In this document: positions 50,301-61,812 of the stretch, piece by piece
How positions within the stretch are numbered: position 1 is the stretch's first letter
Layout of the letters: each line of letters opens with the position of its first letter
DNA from: Rhodamnia argentea
Lineage: Eukaryota > Streptophyta > Magnoliopsida > Myrtales > Myrtaceae
DNA: 64,000 nt
Reading direction: 5' to 3'
NCBI RefSeq assembly: GCF_020921035.1
Contig: NC_063157.1
Span: 5,514,501-5,578,500, forward strand
Made by a program: the position numbers and the translations under genes
The notes under the pieces: generated by a model
The model's database searches: none
The model's input: only the letters and a program-made list of their open reading frames with translations
Told to the model about the DNA's origin: nothing

Positions 50301-51123
50301 GTTCTACGAGGATAAGGTGATGATAATGACCATGGAATGTCCCAAAATTCATCAAGCCAGTCAAATTACTTCATCAGAAAAATGTAGGCACGCGCGTAGC
50401 ACAGTCACAAAAACTAAAGCTAAACGAAGTTCCTTGTGAACACAAAGCTTCGTCTGGGTGTTCGGGAACAAAATCACCTAGACATATTGCTCTTGTTCAT
50501 GAGTAACGACCTGGGGCTGTGCAAAACGAGAGCAAATGAGGAGGCAAAAAGGTCGCGCATGGTTGAGCCTTATAGCTCTCGGAGTAATTCAGTCGCGTAC
50601 ACTTACACATTATAGTCGTCCCATCCCCAGTCCTCCGTTCTTCTAGCCCTGTCCAACAATTTTTCATTCTCTTGCTTCGTAACAGTGTAAGTTTCCAGCA
50701 TTTCCTCACCTACCATCGTTTAATCGTTTATGCGTGTTGCACTTTAATCGAACGAACGTAACTAGCTCTCTCGTAATAGATACCCCCCCCTCCCTTTTCC
50801 TCCAAACACCTAAAAACCAAGAAAAGAAAACCCAACTCCATCACTCGGAATAAACGCAAGAATCCCCTCCGCAATCGCTACAAAACTCCTTCAGCCTCCG
50901 TCTTCCATGGTTTCTCCCTCGTAGCCTCGGTTCCCACTGTTGACAGAGAGAGAGAGAGAGAGAGAGAGAGCTAGCTACAGTAGCATCAGAGAAGAAGACG
51001 GAGAAGAGGATACGAGAAGTTCCAAGAGAAGTCGCAGGCGAAAGCGAGAGAAAACCAGAGCAAGAAAATCCAAAACGACGCTCGGACATCTGTTGCTCCG
51101 ACCCGTCGGAGTTACCTCGCCAT
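47360..51123 (-). CDS. SOG1: SOG1-type NAC transcription factor (DNA-damage response)
   Basis: SOG1 is the plant NAC factor that, once phosphorylated by ATM/ATR, drives the response to DNA breaks in the nucleus. Six exons join in frame to 394 aa: 51116-51123, 49831-49963, 49290-49476, 48197-48711, 47523-47810, 47360-47413. The N-terminus [19 protein letters not shown] and Cys-rich [15 protein letters not shown] (30-44) are SOG1 signatures. The NAC domain follows (about 48-230) with [53 protein letters not shown] and [11 protein letters not shown]. The acidic C-terminus ends [16 protein letters not shown] sites lie at 303, 328 and 383, plus 25. The 8-nt first coding exon (ATGGCGAG) precedes a 1.15-kb intron and is chosen because it alone gives the expected Met-Ala-Arg-Ser-Trp. 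NAC044/NAC085-like paralogues are an alternative. Confidence 0.92.
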
Positions 51124-51219
51124 GGGTGTGGAAGAGGTGCTGCGAAGCTCATTCGAAGCAGAGGAGAGCCGCCGAGAGACCGACCTTTCACATTTCGCGA
51201 CCCCTTCGCGTTAAAGAGA

Positions 51220-51259
<40 letters not shown>

Positions 51260-51670
51260 GCTTTGTCTAATGCGATTATATCTTTGGGCGGGAAACTGGA
51301 GCCTCAAGAGGCTCGTGCTCCGAGCCTCAGCTTCGGACAGGGCATCCTGCGCCCGCGAGGTAGCGAGGTCTCGTCGGAGAGGTTCGGGCGGGCCCCAAGG
51401 GTTGACGGAACCTGCCAAACGAAGCTGACGGTCTCGGGGGCCAAGCCTCGGATTTGCTTCGAAAACCGAGTCGAGTGGCAGGATGGTAAATAGGACAGAG
51501 GCACTCAGCGTTTGCTTACTTGCTGACCAAGCTTAGACAGTACCGAACGCCTTTGCTTTCTTTTCTTTTTTTTTTTTTTTTAAACGAACGGAATTTTTGT
51601 TTTTCGTTTTCTTTTCTTTTCCACCGTTCGCTTACGCGGTGGCGACCCTGTGACCGTTGAGAGCAGTTCG

Positions 51671-51710
<40 letters not shown>
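50944..51710. repeat. Three (GA)n/(CT)n microsatellites around SOG1 exon 1
   Basis: GA runs lie at about 50944-50970, 51232-51257 and 51674-51710. On the SOG1 strand they are CT runs: one in the first intron, one about 110 bp upstream of the start codon (probable 5' UTR) and one further upstream. CT tracts are common in plant leaders. Confidence 0.85.
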
Positions 51711-51711
<1 letters not shown>

Positions 51712-51774
51712 CCACGAGTAAGGACTCGGACAAGAGGTGTAGAAAGTACCTTATATGATTATGGGGCATTTCAT

Positions 51775-52290
51775 ATGTCCCGTACGATCAGGTGAATCCA
51801 GCTTCGAACTTATCCGATCCGACGGTGCATATGAATTGGCCTCGCATGCATCGAATGCAGCCAGCTCATGGGCATGCTCGTTCCATCTGGAAATGCGAGG
51901 GCAAACATGCCCTGTAAGGTCCGAGCCGCATCTAGATTCCGGAGATGTACGATGCAGGCACCTGCCGAGTATAGCTTATGGTTTCATTGCACGTGCCGTT
52001 GGATTTGGTGAATCCAACGTGGGATTTATCCGATTCGACGGTTCGTGTGAATCGATCTCACATGCATCGGATGCAGATAGCTCACGAGAGCAATATTTCC
52101 ATCCGGAAATATGCACGCAAACATGCCATATGAAGTCCAAGCGATTCCTATATTTAAGTGATATACATGCCATTTGGAAAATGTGCGCACAAACACCCCA
52201 TATAAAAAGTCCGGACAATATCCAAATTCCAGTGATACACGATGTAGGTATCTGCCAAGCATAGCTTATAGTTTAATTTCACCAACAGTG
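51775..52290. repeat. Two-copy degenerate tandem repeat, about 217-bp offset
   Basis: GGTGAATCCA occurs at 51791 and 52008, each followed by TTATCCGAT(C/T)CGACGGT and CATGCATCGRATGCAG, then TTCCATC(T/C)GGAAAT. A further motif, GATGYAGGYAYCTGCCRAGY followed by ATAGCTTAT, appears at about 51951 and 52242. The frames through the repeats are not protein-like. The unit continues more weakly at 52860-53100. Confidence 0.75.
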
Positions 52291-52344
52291 AGAAAGACCA
52301 CTTTTATCTACTTGTAAATGTGAGGAAAAAGGACAAATGCAAGT

Positions 52345-52690
52345 ATCATAATTTTCGTACGATACTCATATGAGCGTCGTATTTTTTTATCGATCATTTA
52401 AATTGATATAACTTATATACGACGCTCGCTTAAGTATCATAAGTTTCTTTCTTTCTTTTTTCGATAACTTTAGTGCCATATAATTTTTCATTGAAAATGT
52501 TCACCACGAGTGCTACGTCACGTCGGATTTCCGGCATTTGGGCGAATATTTTTAAAATGTTTTGAACACTCAAAGCGATTAATTAAAAGTCACGACTCTC
52601 AAGTGAACGGTTTTTTAGAGATTCTGACACTTAAATGGTCGAAAAAAAAAGGTTTACGATCCTCGAGCGAGCGTCGTACAAAAGGCGTGA
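52345..52690. repeat. Inverted and repeated GCGTCGTA motif
   Basis: TACGATACTCATATGAGCG followed by TCGTA (about 52359) is answered by the near reverse complement TACGACGCTCGCTTAAGTAT (about 52418), forming an imperfect hairpin. A third copy, CTCGAGCGAGCGTCGTAC, lies at about 52661. There is no coding content. Confidence 0.55.
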
Positions 52691-52859
52691 CAGTCATGAT
52701 ATCCTTATTCTTTCAAATGTCGTAAAAACAAAATGAAGTAATTTATTTCAGCGAGACAAGCTATTAAGAGGAAACTGAAAAGAAATCTTTAATATTCATG
52801 GTGCACGTAACATCCGCCGTTGAATGAGATAAGCCTTTGTTCGAGACTCGCTCGATGTG

Positions 52860-53100
52860 ATGGTGCAAAAAAGTTCACGGCATGTGAGGTGTGGACTTTA
52901 TGTTCCATTAGGAAACGTGCGCATAAAAACGTACTGCTGACTTCGACAGACAGAAAAAAAAAAACAAAAAAACAAAAGTACTCCCGACATCCAAGTCCAA
53001 GTAATAAATGATGCAGACACTTGCCAAATATAGTTTAGCATTTTTATTTAACCAATGATGAGAGGGACCAATTTTTTTTTTTTTGTTTACTTTTAAATAT
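52860..53100. repeat. Weak further copy of the 51.8-52.3 kb repeat
   Basis: CGGCATGTGAGGTG..., CATTAGGAAACGTGCGCA and GATGCAGACACTTGCCAAAT followed by ATAGTTTA align in order with the second unit at 52100-52290, including the trailing ACCAATGATGAGAGGGACCA (second unit: ACCAACAGTGAGAAAGACCA). An A-rich insertion interrupts it. Confidence 0.5.
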
Positions 53101-53105
53101 CATAG

Positions 53106-53991
53106 TTAGAGGTGTCAACCTGGATCTTTGATAAAATTCGTGATCCACTTTTATTCACTTAAGTCATATATGAGTTTAATAAATTTAAAATAATTTTTTT
53201 TATCTAAAAAATAAATTAAATATGGTTTTAGGCTTATAAAGTCTATTCAAATAAGAATTTTAACCTAACCATCTTTGATCTATTTTCGACCCGTGGCCTA
53301 CAGCTTTCCAAGCACCACTTGAAATAGGCATTGACTATATTATTTTTTATTTTTTTATAAGCAAAAGAAAAAAAAATACTAAAATCAAAAGTGTAGAATT
53401 GTTTTGGAATGTCACCGCCTGAAAAAAAGGAAAAGAAAATATAAAATAAAATAATTTTCAAAAATAAATAATTTTCAAAAAAATTTAAAAAAACTCAATC
53501 GCATGAAAGTCCAACATTGAAGGGAATAGGTTTAAGCAAAAGAAAGAAAAAAAAAACACTAAAATCAAAAGTGTAAAAACTGTTTTGGAACTTCGTCACC
53601 GCCAGGTCGCCATCTCCAGCCGCCCGGAGAAAAAGGGAAAAAAATAGAAAATAAAAATACTTTTCTAAAAAATAAATAATAATTTATTAATAATAACGAT
53701 TTAATTTTTTAAATAATAAAAAAATATTTTTTCAAAAAAATAAAAAAAAATTCAAGTATTTTCGCAATATCATTTGCCTTAATAAATAATAAGAAACAAA
53801 TATTTCATGGTTTGGTTAAATATAAAAGTATTTAAGTAATATGTATGTATGTGTTGAGTCGGGGATGGGTTGTTATTTTATTTTTTTTGGTTGGATGGGT
53901 TGTTAAATTTGTATTTTATGAAAATGGGTCAAATAGGGTTAAATGGGTTAAACCGTATTCGACCTGACCCATCCGTTTAACATATCCACTC
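53106..53991. mobile_element. Possible hAT-like MITE, AT-rich
   Basis: The left end TTAGAGGTGTCAACCTGGAT and the reverse complement of the right end, GAGTGGATATGTTAAACGGA, are related, with GGGTTAAATGGGTTAAAC near the right end. The interior holds a direct duplication (GCAAAAGAAA...ACTAAAATCAAAAGTGTA at about 53361 and 53537). No transposase frame and no clean target duplication. Confidence 0.4.
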
Positions 53992-54195
53992 ATAATAATG
54001 GAATTTCAAACTAGTGAGAGCGGTGCACGTGTTTTTCGATCACCCGGTAAAGTTTTAATCGACAAACAATTATTACTTTCCATATATATTTTTTAGTCCT
54101 TTTGCAGTGTTGTGACGATATGTTGGACGGGAAACTGAAACGAGGGATTAAAATATTGTTATCTTAAATATGGTGGCATTGTTTTACACAACAAG

Positions 54196-54267
54196 GTCGT
54201 TGTAGTATAGTGGTAAGTATTCCCGCCTGTCACGCGGGTGACCCGGGTTCGATCCCCGGCAACGGCG
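54196..54267 (+). tRNA. tRNA-Asp (GTC)
   Basis: The 72-nt cloverleaf is complete: acceptor arm GTCGTTG pairs with CAACGGC (G.T/G.C) and is followed by discriminator G. The D arm contains AGTGGTAAGT. The anticodon stem CCCGC/GCGGG encloses loop CTGTCAC, with anticodon GTC at 54229-54231. The T arm CCGGG/CCCGG encloses TTCGATC and includes the B box GGTTCGATCC. CCA is not encoded, as expected for a nuclear plant tRNA gene. A T-rich stretch follows within 15 nt, suitable for Pol III termination. There is no intron. Confidence 0.97.
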
Positions 54268-54420
54268 TTCCCATTTTAGTAAACTTATCTTTTTGCGTCC
54301 GGACAAGTTGCTTCGCCCAATGATACCTGTCGGAAGTCAAGTCATCGCATTTTTTGATTCATTAGTAGCTTTCGTAAGGGAATCTCAAATAACTCGAAAA
54401 CAATGAGGTCTCCTCTCCCC

Positions 54421-54814
54421 CAGGTGTTAAATAAATGGGTTGAGACAGGTTTGAATCAAGTTGAATACGATCCATATTGATTCATTTAATTTGTTTTGAT
54501 TTATTTTTATACTTTACAAATCTAGCGATTCATACTCAACTCAATCTATATTCAATTGATTTATATTGTTAAAACATTTCGATATTAAAATTCATTTTAG
54601 AAAAAATTATTTCTTATACATTTTTAAAGATATCTATATAGTTAAAAAAAAAATTATAGTCTTCTTAGCTAATCAATTTACGACCTATTCAAAATTCATT
54701 TATGACCCATTAAACTTAGAAGTAACCCATCTTTAAAACTTAAAGAATCTATTTATGACCCATCATCATGAAATATGGGTCAAATATGAGTTTTAGGCCC
54801 TTTTTACCACCTCT
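54421..54814. mobile_element. Possible hAT-like MITE
   Basis: The left end CAGGTGTTAAATAAATGGGT and the reverse complement of the right end, AGAGGTGGTAAAAAGGGCCT, are similar. ATGGGTCAAATATG and ATGACCCAT words near the right end resemble those in the element at 53106-53991, so the two may be one family. It is AT-rich and non-coding; no clean target duplication was found. Confidence 0.4.
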
Positions 54815-55536
54815 ATGTCCGCCTCTTCAATCAAGACATCCTCTGCTTTGCCCGAAAATGATAACATTGTGCAGGCAGCGACCGGTCTGCACAGCGCTTT
54901 CAATTGGAGAGGGTTTGGTTCACTAATATGTCAAATTGCCCAAGAATAGCGGAACAGTCAGTAGGGATATGATGGCCAAGAACATTTCCTGCTTAATCCA
55001 ATTTCAAGATCAAGGCATCGTAATATCCAGCAGAATCTGGAACCGGTAACCAAGATGCGAAACGCACAATGTGAATGATTAAGGATGAGAACAACAAAGG
55101 ATCAACCTGTGATACTTGCCGTTCGACTACAAGAATTACAAACCCTTATGCCTAGTGTTAGTGACTAGCAAGGCACTCCATCATATTCGTGAAATCTGTA
55201 GAGTCGGAGAAGTAATAGTACGAGCTCATTCCATTATTACAGCAGAACAGGAGTAACGGCCTTTGGATGGAACCTTATTTTTTACAAATGACAAAACACA
55301 TCCCAGCAACCTGCACCCTCCAAAATTACAAATACCCTCTGCTTTTTGTCAATTTGGAACAAACTAGGTCATATTCTAGGCGCGGCCAGTGTGTCATACG
55401 ATAAAATACAAGTTATAACCGTGACTTCCTAATTACCTGATGTTTGCCTAGATAAACCTCTTTGGGGCTAAGATTTATTGCTCTAACCTATAGAGGAATT
55501 TGAATAACTTCGTGTATATATAACCCTTCCAGGGAA
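54815..55536 (-). other. Spacer and kinase 3' UTR
   Basis: Nothing coding is seen. The right part probably holds the 3' UTR of the minus-strand kinase gene. Confidence 0.4.
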
Positions 55537-58031
55537 TCAGTAACATTGGTTAAAACAGAAGAAGAAGCTCCTCGACCTGGGCTCCATCTCACTTGTAGAG
55601 GTGTCGCCTGAGTTCTCCCTCGTAGCCATTAGAGCGCTCGTACCCGGAGACTCCGGAGGTAATACAGAATTTTTCGAGGTAAAAATGCGCTGGGGAATAA
55701 CTGGCTCCGGTGGGGATATGGTTGAAAGATAGTGAAGGAGCATCTGAATTATCTGACTGAAGCTGGGCCTATCATTTGGATCCTCTTTCCAACATGACGA
55801 TACGATACAAGCTAGGTCCTCTGGCAGGTTATCTACGCTGGGCCGTACATTCTGAAATGGCACAACAAAAACCTTAGATGACATTTCTAGCCGCAACTTG
55901 TGGCAGGGCAATCTATGATAGAAGAAAAGTGGACTTCAACACAGTTGCCCAAACAATCCGATTGTGACTGATAATGGCCCCAGTCCCGCCCCAGGAGTGC
56001 TTGCAGGTAGAGGCACCTGGGTCTGTAAAGCATGAACTGCGCATATAGATAAACAAAAGCAAAAGCTCCAGAATTTGATCGATCTTCTCTGCCCGTGAAT
56101 TTCCTAAAGAAAGCTACTGCTCCCTTCATCTACCAGCTTTCTATATTACTGAATTATCCGCTGCGCAGATGGAAGGTTGTCTAAATTGAGTAATACTAAC
56201 GGCACATATACTCAAGCAGGTACTTCTCCTCGATATTCATCCTTTCGAGTTCATGAATATGGATCTTCAATTATCATGGTAGCATGCATTTGTAACTGCA
56301 GTTTGTAATGCATATAACTAACAAGATTATGGGTCGTCTGGACAGAATTAACGATGCATACAGAAACTGTACCAGTTTAATTACAGCTGCCGCTTGCTTC
56401 TATTTCATTATCTCCAGAAAAATCTAAATTAAGAGCTTCGCACCAACAGCCTTTCAGCTCAAACTTCAAGCTAAACATCCAGGTCATGTATCAATTGGGC
56501 ACAATTAACTTTTGAGACATGATGAAGACAAAATTGCAAAATGAAAGCCTGATTTGTTCTTCGCCTTCTTTTTTACTTCCCCAGGAGGAAACCACTTACA
56601 GGGGACAATTGATTTCTCACACAAGGCAACTTTTTAATGAATAATGAGCGGTATATCAATAAATGGTATACAGGCAAAATTACCTTAAAAGCAGCTGCAT
56701 ATGCTGCCTGGAGATTGGACATTCCTTCGAAAGGAAGCTTGTTATGGATCAGCTCCCATAATACAATTGCAAAGCTGTAGGCATCCACCTTGTTATTGTA
56801 ATGCTTCTTCTCTCCATGTCTCAATGTGACTGTGCTGTAAAGCTGTCGACATTCGTCGGTTCATTTAACACAACCGAAGAGGAAGTGGGAAAAGGATTAC
56901 AGAAAAGCAGTTCCAAATGTCCTCGTTTACTTACTTCTGGGGCCATCCAACGATATGTTCCAGTTTCAGCTGTCATCATCTCGGTCAGAGACTCTTCTCT
57001 AGCTAAGCCAAAATCCGCAAGTTTAACTGTTTTGTGGTCTGCAGTTAAGATCAAGTTCTCTGGAAAAGGAAAATTAGAAGTCAATAAATCGATCCATGAT
57101 CCCCTCCTCTGTCGCTCTCATGATGAAACGATAAAGCACAGATTTCCTTCAATGGGAAGAGAAACCATAACCTTAATAGCAGAGCATCACGATAAAACAA
57201 TCAAACTGGGAAATGTCAAGCACGGAACTGACTATTAACATTCCTTGAATAACTCGAGAAAAGGGAAGACACGTTTATATGAACAGTACCAGGTTTCAAA
57301 TCGCGATGTATGATCCCATGCGAGTGCAAGCACTCCATTGCGCGGGCAATATCAAGTGCAAAACCGACCGCCACACGCATGTCCAAGCAGCTGGGTCGCA
57401 TGTTGAGCAAGTATTTTCGCAGTGTTCCCCCCAGTAGGAGCTCAGTGACTATAACCATGACAGGATCCTTACAAGCTCCGATGAACTGGCCACAAGAGAG
57501 TAGCTTCTTTAAAACACATCAACCACAAAGAACTATGATCCCCACCAATTCGTTCGAATGGCACCGTAAACACGCCAGAACTGCATAATTGCTCCATCGT
57601 TCAACCACTAAATCAACTAACCTTGACTAGATTTTTGTGCTGTACTCTTGACAACATCGCAACCTCCCTCGCGAACCTTGCCTCTCTCTTGGCAATCTCT
57701 TCAGGAGTATCGCCCCTGTGGAGAATCTTGACAGCAACAGTCTGGTTCTTGTACCTAATTACAAATGGACATAATCATACAAAAATCATAAACAAGCAAA
57801 AAGGGGCAAAGAAGCGCACGAGTGCACGGCTGCTTCCGCTTAACCGCAACTCGAATCCAAATCAAACCGAGCTTCACAGTCGAGTAGACCGTTGACTTAC
57901 TTGCCCTCGTAGACCTTGGCGTGCGCGCCTTCCCCGATCTTCGGCCCGACGAACAGGTGCTTGGGATCGATCAGCCACTTCCCCTCCAAATCGAACTCCC
58001 CGACCGAATAGAACCCGTTCGCAGATCCCAT
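55537..58031 (-). CDS. Raf-like (MAPKKK-type) protein kinase
   Basis: A short soluble kinase of the plant Raf-like MAPKKK group, predicted to be Ser/Thr-specific. Six exons join in frame to 352 aa: 57901-58031, 57622-57754, 57290-57485, 56935-57059, 56684-56842, 55537-55851. The kinase domain fills about residues 26-290 and is intact: glycine loop [16 protein letters not shown] with Lys53, HRDLKPEN (148-155, catalytic Asp150), DFG (169-171), activation-loop [10 protein letters not shown] (186-195), [13 protein letters not shown] and [12 protein letters not shown]. No sensor or regulatory domain precedes it. The Ser/Thr/Pro-rich tail ends FFFCFNQCY, a Phe/Cys-rich terminus shared by close relatives as I recall them. 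The start [20 protein letters not shown] is well placed, after a CT-rich leader. Group membership is confident; the substrate and pathway are not readable here. Confidence 0.92.
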
Positions 58032-58740
58032 GCCTCTCTCTCTCTCTCCCCCCCACGATATGCTCTAAGCTCCAGCTAGAATGGCAGTCCCAGCCGCATC
58101 ACCCGCTCGAACCGCGACCCGTAACCATCACCGTCCGCTCGCGATCGAAACATTCGCGGGAAGCACAAACGCGCAGCGGTCCGTGCAGGACACCAGGTGG
58201 GCGCGCCCGGCGACCAGAAGAGCCCACGGCGATAGCAGATCCGAAGCGGCGGTCGAAGGAAGAGCTCTCCGGGGGTTGCGGAGGCGCTCGACTGGAGCTT
58301 CGAGCTCGCCAAGTTCAGCTTCAGAGTGCGCGAAAATGTTCAGAGAGAGAGAGAGAGAGTTTTTCTCGACGCGGCTGTGGATGTGGATGGGGTACACACA
58401 ACCGCAGATAAAGCCGCGGAAGGAATTGAAGTCACTGTCGGAGAGCAGCGCGTGTTTTCACTTTTTTTTTTTTTTTGTCTTTTTAAAATTTTCGAAATTA
58501 TTGCGATAAATTAAATAATAATAATAATAATAAAGGAGAGAGGAAAAAGAGGGAAGGGTAGAGTCAAAAGAGGGTGAAGAAAGTCCGGATGCGTCGGGAA
58601 GAAGACGGTGGAGGTTTTCTTTTGTTTTTGGTGACGCCGTTGACTCGGTCATGATTGCACCGTCTGATCAGAGATGAGATCAACGGATGCGATGCAGCGG
58701 ACTTGATCCGACGGCTAATAAACTGACTGGATAAGTTAAA
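58032..58740. other. Kinase leader/promoter and spacer
   Basis: A CT run just upstream of the kinase start and another at 58341-58359 probably lie in its leader or promoter. An (ATA)n run lies at 58515-58533. Overlapping frames on both strands are GC-rich artefacts of the leader. Confidence 0.4.
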
Positions 58741-59527
58741 GGGTGCGCATGATAACACTTTTGAAAGTAGATTTCTGCTCCAAAACAGCTTTTGGAACAA
58801 AAATCCGTTTGGTAAAAAATTTTATTTCTAAATGAAATTTTCACTTCTGAAGTGAATTTCCACTTCTGAAGTTATTTTTTTCTCAATTTGAGAAGTTAAA
58901 AAAATAGCTTCTCCAACTCAAGAAATACTTTTCGCCTCACCCTCTTTTTATTACACTCTCACTTTCTTTTCGATCATATCCACGTCCACCAACCTTCGTC
59001 ACCGCAGACCGTCGTCGATCGCCGCCCACGACCACTGCCGACCATCGCTTACCTCCGCCCACCGCAGGCTGCTGCCGACCGCCACCCACCGACCACTCTC
59101 GGTAGCCAACCACCGTAGACTTCCGTCGGCCCATTGCTGCCCACAACCACCAACCATCGCCCACTACCAACCTTGGCTAGTTGCGATAGCCACCAATCGC
59201 CGATCTTTGCCGGCTGCGACCACCGCCCCCTGTCGCCAACTATCAACCATCGCGTTGGCCACTGCTGCCGAGTCACCGTCTCCGACCACATGAGTAAAAA
59301 ATAAATAATAAAAAAATTAAATTGTATTTTAATAATAATTATTATTTTTAAAGAAATTTAAAAGGTTCAAAAATGAAGTAGAAATTTTTCGGCTGTCGAT
59401 AATGATTTTTCATATAAAATGTTTCGGAAGTATAAATTTTCAACCGTTACCAAACGAATTTCTCTCATTAAAAATAACTTCTGACCAAAAATTGATTTTT
59501 GAAACAGAAGTATCACCATGCGCGCCC
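58741..59527. mobile_element. hAT-like non-autonomous element with GC-rich core
   Basis: The left end GGGTGCGCATGATAACACTT and the reverse complement of the right end, GGGCGCGCATGGTGATACTT, are clear terminal inverted repeats; matching text (AAATCCGTTTGG against CCAAACGAATTT) extends them inward. The flanks TAAGTTAA and TAAGCTAC agree at 6 of 8 positions, a plausible decayed 8-bp duplication as made by hAT elements. The core at about 58975-59290 is a run of short CCACCG/GACCAC/CGTCG words, quite unlike the AT-rich arms. There is no transposase. Confidence 0.65.
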
Positions 59528-61812
59528 TAAGCTACGTGATCACCGAAGATATCCCAAAAAATATAAAGAAAGAAAGATGAGACTTGCTTTGCTTTTTCTT
59601 AGGTCGTGTCACGTGTTATTTAAACTAAGCTTTCAAAATCACAAGGTTAGGGCACTTAGGATTAGTTCCGATTACTTAACGATAATCTACCTTTGTTTGG
59701 TGTGGAATTCGATTGATTGCCGCGGATTTCACTAATTTGAATATCCTTTAGGGGCCGTGCATAATTCAAACCGTCTATTCGCATAGACCACTCTCGTTTT
59801 TAAATGTATAATCATCTATTTTTAAGCGACGAATCATCGATATATAAATTTGAGAAACTCGTGAAGGATTACATTTTGATAAGCTTAACCTTTAAAAGAC
59901 CGCTACAATAAAAATAGTAAATGAGACTTCGCATTATCTAAAATGTCTCGAACGTCGTGCTGTAGTTGAAATAAGAGTTGCCGTTTGTTCGGCTCGATGA
60001 ATTCCAATTTTTACGAGTTATTTTCTAGGAACTAATGTCGTGATAAAGCATCTTAGCTTACGAATATATTCGTTGCATGTGACTGCTTTGTTGTTCACAA
60101 ATAATACTAAATTAAGCAGATTGTTCATCCGAGTTCGCATTTAACGAGATTGTTGAAATTTAAATGGATGCTTATCAGATTCTTAATATGGTTCTAGCTC
60201 AGACTTTGATTGCGGGTTCTAAATCCTAATTTCTTGTGCCAAAATTTTCTCAATTTCCGCCCCCATTCCCTCCCCCGCTTCCCAACCACAGCAGGACATC
60301 ACATGCTCGTATTTTATTTATTTTTGGTCATGATAAGCTTTTCGTTAAAAGCTAACTCAAAGCAAAAGTGCCCGAAAGGCTTCAGGACAAAGTAAATCCC
60401 AAAGAGCATAAGGGGAGAGGCCATCCAATCCCGAGGTAATGCATTTCTTTCTGTATTGATAGTGCAAGTTTGTGTCCAAATTATTTTGCAAGTCACGCAA
60501 TACAGTGCGTAGAAAGATTAGAAATCATGACTTTTTATTTTGAAATTTTGTGGGACCGCCATTGAATGTTCTAAAAAATTAAGTTATTAGATAATGACAT
60601 TATTATTTACTAATTCTATGTCGATGTGTAATTTGCATCTAGAGGATGCTATCAGGCGGCCTCGAGGCATCCATTGGATTGCTCAAATCCGTCGAGGAAC
60701 ACGTAATTTATATATAAATGTTCGAGTCCATCGGGTCGAGATCCAAAGTAGACGGGTCCGATTGAGTTTTCAAATCTCTCGAACCAAAGCGGGCTCGTCA
60801 ATTGATCACCTTTAATTGCAGCGCGCGTATTGTAGCGTGCGACGTGAATTGTGTATACGTTCAAAGACCAATTCACATCGATGGATCATCACGTGGAACG
60901 CATTGACTCGTCGCCAATTCACATTCATCAACCCAATTCACATTGATCCAAAAGGGTCAAAAAAGGAAAAAAATAATAATAATATAAATAAAAACAGCAG
61001 AGTCAAAGCCCACGAGGTCAATCCACCGACGGGCCTCGCAAGTCCACGTAAATCGCGAAACGAACAAATTTGACTTGCTATTTCGTTTTGTAATCCCACC
61101 CCCACCCCCAAAAAAAAAAACAAATAAAATCAATAATGATGTCGAAAGTACAAGAGCCGCTAAGAAAAGTCCAAGGCTCATGTCTTATCGAATTTTCCAA
61201 CGGTGGACTGGGCCCCGCCAAAGGCCCCCCCCGTCCGTCGTGGGGTCCACTACCTTCTGACGCCGCCGCGCCTCACCGACATGGTTTTATAATTCATTAA
61301 GGCGAGAACAAACAAAGTTTAATTTTCGTATTAATCTTAGATAGGTATTATGGAATGAATAATGTTATAAGTACGACGAACTAATTAAGTAATTGGTTGA
61401 GACATCTTCTAAGAAGGTGCCGGGGAAATTAACGGTACAATACATAAGCGGAAAAAATAGGATCCGTACATAAATCTTAATGGATATGGTCTACTCTTCG
61501 TAGTTTCTTATGAGTTTTTCTATGTGTTGATGTTAAGGAAAAAAAAGCATCATTAATAAGTTTAAAGCATGGGTTTGCACTTTGCACTCAAATTGTATCG
61601 CGTTAGAAAGATATCACATACCATTCAAATTAGCAAAGTCATTCGTATATGCCTCAGTCGATAACGAGGACTTGGGTTAGCAAGGCCTCCACTATCGTGG
61701 CCTCTTGGTGTTTGGTGTAACTTCGGAACCGCTAAGCCTGTGTTATTCGCAATATACCTAAAATTATTTCTAATATATATGTATATGTTGGTAGGGTCAC
61801 GTGGGTACTATG
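59528..61812. other. Spacer, no gene recognised
   Basis: AT-rich with a few mononucleotide runs. Short frames at 60594-60876 and 60816-61260 overlap on both strands and match no family I know. Nothing else is supported. Confidence 0.35.

Noticed and set aside
50497-50709. Possible alternative first exon of SOG1 ([12 protein letters not shown]...)
   Set aside because: It would splice in phase, but the 8-nt ATGGCGAG exon at 51116-51123 gives the conserved Met-Ala-Arg-Ser-Trp start, and this frame matches no NAC protein.
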